A DNA stretch of 64,000 nt from contig JAIORV010000160.1 in NCBI GenBank assembly GCA_021107945.1, positions 1 through 64,000 on the forward strand. Direction: 5' to 3'. Under the pieces are notes generated by a model. It searched no databases and was not told the DNA's origin. It worked only from the letters and a program-made list of their open reading frames with translations. The translations under genes and the position numbers were made by a program. Shown here one piece after another: positions 59,349 through 64,000 of the stretch (position 1 is the stretch's first letter; each line of letters starts with the position of its first letter). The stretch comes from Vulcanimicrobiota bacterium. GTDB lineage: Bacteria; Vulcanimicrobiota; JAJTBE01.

Positions 59349-60789
59349 TTTCCTGAAGATTATTCCTTATATCCCCGGGTATAAATGCCTTCAGTCTTTT
59401 GACTTTTTCTTCCGCCTCCGAGTGCTCAGGATTCAACTGGAGGCACTTTTTATATTCCCAATAAGCTTCCTCTTTTTTACCCGTATTCAGATAATACTCA
59501 CCCAGATTGAAATGTATTTCCGGATCATCGGGTTCAATCTCCACCACCCTGTCAAAATATTCCTTCGCTTTGTTAAAATATCCCGTTTCAAAAAGCAATA
59601 CCCCCATCACGCCTAAAAATTCTGCATTATCAGGTTCAAGCTCAATTGCCTTCTCAAATTCATCGCAGGCCTCGTCAAGAAGACCCCTGAGTTTGTAAAC
59701 CACGCCCAGGGAGAGGTGTGGATCTCCATATTCGGGATCCATTTTTATTGCTTTTCTATACTCAATCTCTGCCTTTCCCGTGAGCGAAAGTCCGAGGTAG
59801 GCCTCGCCCAGGGTGAAATGATACTCTGCTTTATCGGGATCAATATTAATCGCCTTCTGATATTGATTAACAGCTTCATTAAACATTCCCTTTCCGGTAT
59901 AAATCGCTCCCATGGTATAGTGAGCTCCCGGATTCTTTGGGTCAAGCTGTACTGCTTTTTTAGCATTCTCAAGAGCTAGATCAAGTTTTCCTTCTTTGAG
60001 AAAAACCAAAGAAAGGAAATATCTTGCATCGGGATTCCGCGGGTCAAGCTCGCAGGCTTTTAATAAATTCTCCCTTGCAGATTCCATTTCGTCTTGCATT
60101 CCATTTAAATTACCCATTGCGATATATGCAAGCGGATTTTCCGGGTCACATTCAAGCGACTTTTCGCAGTATTTTCTTGCTTCATCTATTTTATCTTCTT
60201 CAGACAGAATCATACCCAGAACCGCCAATGCGTCCGAATTATCGGGTTCCAATTCCAACGCCCTTTCGCCCTCTTTTTTTGCCATTTCCACCTCATCTTT
60301 TTCCTTGTGTATCAATGATAACATCCAGTGAGGGTCGGCTTTTTCCGGAGAAATATCCAGGGCTTTTTGCAGGTGCTCAATGGAACTGTCAAACCTGTTT
60401 TCATTTAAATAAAGTACCCCCATAATGAAATGGAGCGTGTAAATATCACTTCTCATTTTTATCGCTTTTTTTAGATCCGCTATTGCCTTTTTATTCTGGT
60501 GCAGCTCCTTTGCCGCAAGAGCGGAGAGGAGAAGCAACTCAGGCTTGTTCTCCGCCTTTCCCTGTTTCCTCATGTTTTTTGAAAATTGGAGTAACTGATC
60601 CAGGTTGAAATGTACATCCACAAGAAGATTCGTCCAGATAAGTGAGAAAGGATCTTTATCCAATCTCTTCTTCACTGTCTCCCGCGCCCCGTCGAAGTTT
60701 CCTGTTTCTATAAATTTCACCACATTTATATAATCAGGATCTTTCTTATAATCAACTGTGGGAATGTTTCTTGTTTTGTCTTGCGCCAT
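59341..60789 (-). CDS. TPR-repeat protein
   Basis: 482 residues, cytoplasmic, with about twelve tetratricopeptide repeats from ~100 to ~470. Typical units: YLNENRFDSSIEHLQKALDI, AHYTMGAIYTGKGMFNEAVNQ-YQKAINIDPDKAEYHFTLGEAYLGL, and a final EEAYWEYKKCLQLNPEHSEAEE. Residues 1-95 are less regular (TVKKRLDKDPFSLIWTNLLVD). No signal peptide. TPR arrays serve as protein-binding scaffolds; it lies downstream of, and in the same direction as, the PP2C phosphatase set, so it may be part of that signalling unit. Start ATG has AAGGAG upstream. Confidence 0.9.
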   Translation of the reverse strand: MAQDKTRNIPTVDYKKDPDYINVVKFIETGNFDGARETVKKRLDKDPFSLIWTNLLVDVHFNLDQLLQFSKNMRKQGKAENKPELLLLSALAAKELHQNKKAIADLKKAIKMRSDIYTLHFIMGVLYLNENRFDSSIEHLQKALDISPEKADPHWMLSLIHKEKDEVEMAKKEGERALELEPDNSDALAVLGMILSEEDKIDEARKYCEKSLECDPENPLAYIAMGNLNGMQDEMESARENLLKACELDPRNPDARYFLSLVFLKEGKLDLALENAKKAVQLDPKNPGAHYTMGAIYTGKGMFNEAVNQYQKAINIDPDKAEYHFTLGEAYLGLSLTGKAEIEYRKAIKMDPEYGDPHLSLGVVYKLRGLLDEACDEFEKAIELEPDNAEFLGVMGVLLFETGYFNKAKEYFDRVVEIEPDDPEIHFNLGEYYLNTGKKEEAYWEYKKCLQLNPEHSEAEEKVKRLKAFIPGDIRNNLQENE

Positions 60790-60870
60790 GATAAATCTCC
60801 TTCGTTTTAATCACCTGGGATTTTCGGTTATAAACATTGAAATTATCTGAAAGTTCTTCTTTTTTTCTTA

Positions 60871-60910
60871 CCTGCGCGTCCTCTGCGTTCTCTGCGGTGA
60901 ATAGTTATAA
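60871..60910 (+). repeat. CTCTGCGGTGAA dispersed repeat copy
   Basis: CCTGCGCGTCCTCTGCGTTC then TCTGCGGTGAATAGTTATAA, just after the phosphatase gene's stop; ends like the copy at 8247-8276 (GGTGAATAGTTA). Confidence 0.65.
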
Positions 60911-62611
60911 TTATACATTTCTCCTTAGCATCATATAAGTGATATCATCAAACTGGCTTTCTCCCTGGAATTCATTCAGCGTTAAAATGATCGCTCCTCC
61001 CATTTCCTTTAAAGATAGATTGGCATTTTCTTTTAAAAGCGAGTGAAGCCTTTCTTCTCCGAAAAATTCTCCATTTTTCGATACCGCCTCTGTTATTCCG
61101 TCGGTGTAAATGAAAACCATCTCGTTTTGTTTCAATATAATGCTATCCTGTTTATAAAAATAATCTTCAAGAGCTCCAAGCGGCACGTCACCGAATGATC
61201 CCGATACTTTGGAATCTCCATTGGGTTCGACAAGTACAAACTCGTTGTGTCCCGCGTTGGCAAATGTAAGCTCACCGGTTTTTATGCCGTAATATCCCAG
61301 GAATACCGTGGCGAACATACATGTATCCCTGTATTCATCAAGAAACTTATTTGTCTCATTCAATGCGTCGGACGGGCTATCGGGATGTTTCATGCAAAGG
61401 TTCTTAAGCGCGGTTTTAACCACCGCCATATACATGGAAGCCGGGACTCCTTTTCCTGAAACGTCTCCCACAACAATGGCCATCGTGTTATCATCAATAA
61501 AGAAGAAATCGAAGAAATCTCCCGACACTTCTTTTGCCGGATATAGTGCAACAAACAAGTTGAATTCTTTTCTCTCGGGGAATTTTTTGGGGAGCATGTA
61601 CTCCTGGATCCTGCGTGCTATTTTGAGTTCGCTTTCGAGGGATTGTCTTGCAGTCACCTCTTGCCTCAATTTTTTCATGTATTGATCCAACTTGCTTCCC
61701 AGCTCATTGAAGCCATGGGAAAGCTCGATTATTTCTTTCGAGCCTTTTTCGGGAACTGTTGTGGAGAAATTGCCCTTTCCCAGCTTTTTAACCCCATCAC
61801 AGAGATCATTGATGGGTCCCGAGATCGACCCGGAGAAGAAAATTGCCAGTATAAAGCCTAAAATAAGCAAGCATACTCCTGCAACGGCACTGGAAAGCTT
61901 AATCTTTTTCATTGTGATTTGCCCCATTTTTTCTGTTGTATCTTCGATTACCTTGATTGTATTATTACCCATTTCCATAAGAGATTTATTAACGGGAACG
62001 AAGAATTCATCAATGTTCACAACCGAGGCGACTACAAACGGAGTGTTCTGAACCCTTGCCAGAACCATATATTTTCTTCTTGTCTTTCCCTCCTTGTCAA
62101 TAAAGTCGTATGATCCTTTCACAAGCGGTTCCTTGCGTGACTTGCTGACAAGCAGCCACATTTCCGGATACTTTTCTTTCCACTCCTTTAAATTCTTGCC
62201 CTCGACAAGCTTGTTGGGGTGAATAATGTTTATACCCTTGTCGTCATTCAGATCTGTATATCCCGCCACCTTACCATCATGAGTGTATATGTTCTGAATG
62301 ACAATCTTTCTTAATTTTTCATTTTTTCTCATCATTTCATAATCGGGAATCGGCATGTCGGCGAGGATTACCGACAAATCGTCTGCAACGTCACTGGCCT
62401 TGAGTTCAACTATATCCATTGCATATTTACTAAGAATCTTTCTAGAAAGTTTCTTGTTATCAAGCATTGTCTTTTCAATTGCCACTTTTGCCGCCTGAAA
62501 ACTCCTCTCTGTGAGTTCATCCACAACAAAATATGTGAAAAACCATATGACAATAAAAAAAACAAGTATGAGAAAAATATAAGACAGCATAAGTTTATTT
62601 CTTATTTTCAT
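60911..62611 (-). CDS. Membrane-bound SpoIIE/RsbU-type PP2C serine phosphatase with HAMP domain
   Basis: About 566 residues. Membrane helix at ~8-28 (IFLILVFFIVIWFFTYFVV), extracytoplasmic cache-like sensor (~30-245), second helix (~247-268, AVAGVCLLILGFILAIFFSGS), HAMP (ISGPINDLCDGVKKLGKGNF), coiled coil, then PP2C domain (~345-566) with EVSGDFFDFFFID, GDVSGKGVPASMYMAVV, NAGHNEFVLVE and FIYTDGITEA. It would dephosphorylate the STAS antagonist when its external signal is bound. Start ATG at 62611 has GGGAG 8 nt upstream; a GTG six bases earlier is too close to it. It overlaps the anti-sigma kinase gene by 17 bp, a sign of coupling. Confidence 0.92.
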   Translation of the reverse strand: MKIRNKLMLSYIFLILVFFIVIWFFTYFVVDELTERSFQAAKVAIEKTMLDNKKLSRKILSKYAMDIVELKASDVADDLSVILADMPIPDYEMMRKNEKLRKIVIQNIYTHDGKVAGYTDLNDDKGINIIHPNKLVEGKNLKEWKEKYPEMWLLVSKSRKEPLVKGSYDFIDKEGKTRRKYMVLARVQNTPFVVASVVNIDEFFVPVNKSLMEMGNNTIKVIEDTTEKMGQITMKKIKLSSAVAGVCLLILGFILAIFFSGSISGPINDLCDGVKKLGKGNFSTTVPEKGSKEIIELSHGFNELGSKLDQYMKKLRQEVTARQSLESELKIARRIQEYMLPKKFPERKEFNLFVALYPAKEVSGDFFDFFFIDDNTMAIVVGDVSGKGVPASMYMAVVKTALKNLCMKHPDSPSDALNETNKFLDEYRDTCMFATVFLGYYGIKTGELTFANAGHNEFVLVEPNGDSKVSGSFGDVPLGALEDYFYKQDSIILKQNEMVFIYTDGITEAVSKNGEFFGEERLHSLLKENANLSLKEMGGAIILTLNEFQGESQFDDITYMMLRRNV

Positions 62612-63038
62612 TATCACCGCTCCCTTGTTTGCGAAGAATGCGCTTTTTCATTATTACAATATTTTTATCTTCATCCCTTTTATAATCTATCTCATCCATC
62701 AGACTTCTCGCGAAATGTATTCCAAGTCCACCCTCATCACGCTCATCAAGCGATGCTTCAACATCGGGATTCTCAACCTGGAGAATATTAAAGCACTCGC
62801 CGCGATCTATTATATATACAATAAATTCGCCTTCATCCTCATATTCAACACCTACATCAATATCACCGACTTTCCCGGAATAGGCATATTTAATAATATT
62901 CACCAGGATTTCCTCGCAGGCCAATTCAACCTCAAATATAATTTCCATATTAATTCCGAGGTCAATCATTTCATTCCTGATATAATCCAGGAAACCGGGG
63001 AGATATTCCATTCTTGCGGGATAGTTTAAATAATTCAT
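62595..63038 (-). CDS. RsbW-like anti-sigma factor serine kinase (HATPase)
   Basis: 147 residues of the GHKL ATPase fold: EVELACEEILVNIIKYAYSG (N-box), IYIIDRGECF (G1-like), DERDEGGLGIHFARSLMDEIDY (G2). In RsbW-type proteins this domain binds a sigma factor and phosphorylates a STAS antagonist. It overlaps the phosphatase gene by 17 bp. The ribosome site GGTGAG upstream of the ATG at 63038 lies within a copy of the dispersed CTTTGCGGTGAG repeat, so that repeat contributes this gene's translation signal. The sigma partner is not adjacent; the only sigma factor here is at 41103-41930. Confidence 0.88.
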   Translation of the reverse strand: MNYLNYPARMEYLPGFLDYIRNEMIDLGINMEIIFEVELACEEILVNIIKYAYSGKVGDIDVGVEYEDEGEFIVYIIDRGECFNILQVENPDVEASLDERDEGGLGIHFARSLMDEIDYKRDEDKNIVIMKKRILRKQGSGDNENKK

Positions 63039-63638
63039 GGTATAAACTCACCGCAAAGCTACGGAGACCGGAGGCAAGAAGTCGGAATTTTGTCTTCCCA
63101 CTTGAGGTGTCGAAAAACATCCAAACCCCGTCAATTTCTCGTTTCCCGTTTCTCATTTTCCACTTCCGTTTTTTGCAGATTTGCGGTAAAATCAATCCTC
63201 CTCAAGCACCCAAATTTTATATCGATTTATCGTGGTCAGGAAACCGTTTCCACATAGAAAGAAATGTGTAAAACTGTCATTCCTTCACTTCGTTCAGGAC
63301 AGGCTCTGAGCGAAATACGATCTTTTAATTTACAGAATTGGCTTTGGCAGGAACGGGTTTTACTTACCTCCGATGTAATATTCAGCGAAGGATCTTAAAA
63401 AACCAATCATCCTCTTTTTTTTATTGAGACTTGCTCCCTGTAGGCCATTGTGGTCGAGATTCTTCGCTATGTAAATCTTTGGAGATCAAGAAAATCCCGT
63501 CCTTGAGAAAGTCATTGGAGTAAAGTAATCCTTTCTTGTATCGCTCAGAATGACAATTGCGTAAGCCCTGTATAATAAAAGAAAAAAAGGGTCAATCAAA
63601 ACACAAATTGAACCCCATCCATCCCGGTGATAAAGTTT
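63039..63638. other. Repeat-rich spacer between STAS and anti-sigma kinase genes
   Basis: 600 bp with no gene. 63043-63070 is the CTTTGCGG repeat that supplies the kinase gene's ribosome site. 63120-63170 has CTCGTTTCCCGTTTCTCATT-type microrepeats; 63275-63325 resembles the TCATTC..CTTCGTTCAGGACAGG spacer repeat; 63440-63480 has a similar GTCGAGATTCTTCGCTATG phrase. These insertions separate the first gene (STAS) from the rest of a partner-switching unit that is normally contiguous. Confidence 0.65.
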
Positions 63639-63932
63639 TTATTCGATTTTCATGATCTTATCAAATCCGGCAATTTTAAACACCTTTTTCACAGTGGGTT
63701 TCACATGCTCAACGGAAAATCTATCGTCTCCCATTTCTCTTGCAACTTTGAGGCAGATTCGAAGAAAAGCTGAAGATACATAATCCACTTCTTTCAAGTC
63801 AAATACTACGGAAAGATCCTGCCCCTTTATCTTTTCAATCAATTCACTTCCAACCCGGGTAGATTCCTCCGTATCCATACGCCCTGAAAACAAGCATGTA
63901 ATCTTTCCCTCATCAGAACGGTACTCTATCAT
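63639..63932 (-). CDS. STAS-domain anti-sigma factor antagonist (RsbV/SpoIIAA type)
   Basis: 97 residues: strand-rich N-terminus (KITCLFSGRMDTEESTRVGSEL), the signature VVFDLKEVDYVSSAFLRICL, with Ser in DYVSSAF as the phosphorylation site, and VEHVKPTVKKVFKIAGF. Unphosphorylated it would bind the RsbW-like kinase and free its sigma factor. ATG at 63932 has GAAGGAGG upstream. It is first in the minus-strand order STAS – kinase – phosphatase – TPR, but 600 bp of repeats intervene. Length is typical. Confidence 0.92.
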   Translation of the reverse strand: MIEYRSDEGKITCLFSGRMDTEESTRVGSELIEKIKGQDLSVVFDLKEVDYVSSAFLRICLKVAREMGDDRFSVEHVKPTVKKVFKIAGFDKIMKIE

Positions 63933-64000
63933 GGTAATCCTCCTTCAATATTTATTAATAATTTTGATTATATTCTTTCTCGATAGTTACAGCATTTATT

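Overview
The window is bacterial chromosome with many accessory insertions. It encodes the rod-shape system MreB/MreC/MreD and a complete nus-inf operon (rimP, nusA, ylxR, infB, rbfA, nrnA). It also has a ferredoxin-dependent 2-oxoacid oxidoreductase, two radical SAM enzymes and an Old Yellow Enzyme-type flavoprotein, which suggests an anaerobic or oxygen-sensitive bacterium. Base composition is moderately AT-rich, Shine-Dalgarno sequences are strong, and several starts are GTG or TTG. Spacers are packed with short dispersed repeats, as in many uncultivated lineages with repeat-rich genomes. I cannot assign a phylum, and I saw no rRNA, tRNA or CRISPR array.

Layout. 1-3.2 kb: edge of an accessory region with an XRE/ImmA protein cut by the window border, a HicBA toxin-antitoxin pair, a truncated amidinotransferase and an exported ankyrin protein. 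3.3-8.2 kb: alanine/glycine:Na+ symporter with an unusual inserted domain, GAF histidine kinase, SPASM radical SAM protein. 8.3-13.2 kb: mreD, mreC, mreB, maf and a second radical SAM protein, all on the minus strand. 13.6-18.6 kb: M23 peptidase, flavin oxidoreductase, ferritin-like protein, adenine deaminase. 18.9-23.0 kb: a lone 1365-residue SIR2-NACHT-HEAT protein, probably an anti-phage NLR-like sensor. 23.5-31.3 kb: clostripain-like protease, P-type ATPase, glutamate-type Na+ symporter carrying the same inserted domain, and a zinc-ribbon/M50/TPR membrane protease. 31.6-40.6 kb: HD-GYP sensor, two overlapping one-helix membrane proteins, exported unknown, Ser/Thr kinase with a seven-bladed WD40 propeller, REP-RAYT-REP element, hypothetical. 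41.1-48.4 kb: FliA/WhiG-type sigma factor convergent with the nus-inf operon. 48.5-58.3 kb: diacylglycerol glycosyltransferase-like protein, zinc-ribbon protein, exported GDPH protein, HU, P-loop NTPase, vor cluster, metallophosphatase, MoxR ATPase, DtxR-type regulator. 58.3-64 kb: a second, broken REP-RAYT-REP element, an orphan WD40 blade, a TPR protein, and a STAS / anti-sigma kinase / PP2C phosphatase partner-switching set.

The three most notable observations are these. First, the AgcS-type and GltS-type symporters, which belong to unrelated fold families, both carry a clearly homologous insert of about 125-135 residues at a membrane-domain loop; I know of no description of this domain. 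Second, a RAYT transposase lies inside inverted GTAG-headed REP repeats in two copies of a roughly 660-bp unit, and the same REP has entered the kinase gene in frame. Third, the SIR2-NACHT protein ends in HEAT-like repeats that are 99 bp long and, in places, identical at the DNA level, which suggests a sensor that changes by repeat expansion and contraction.
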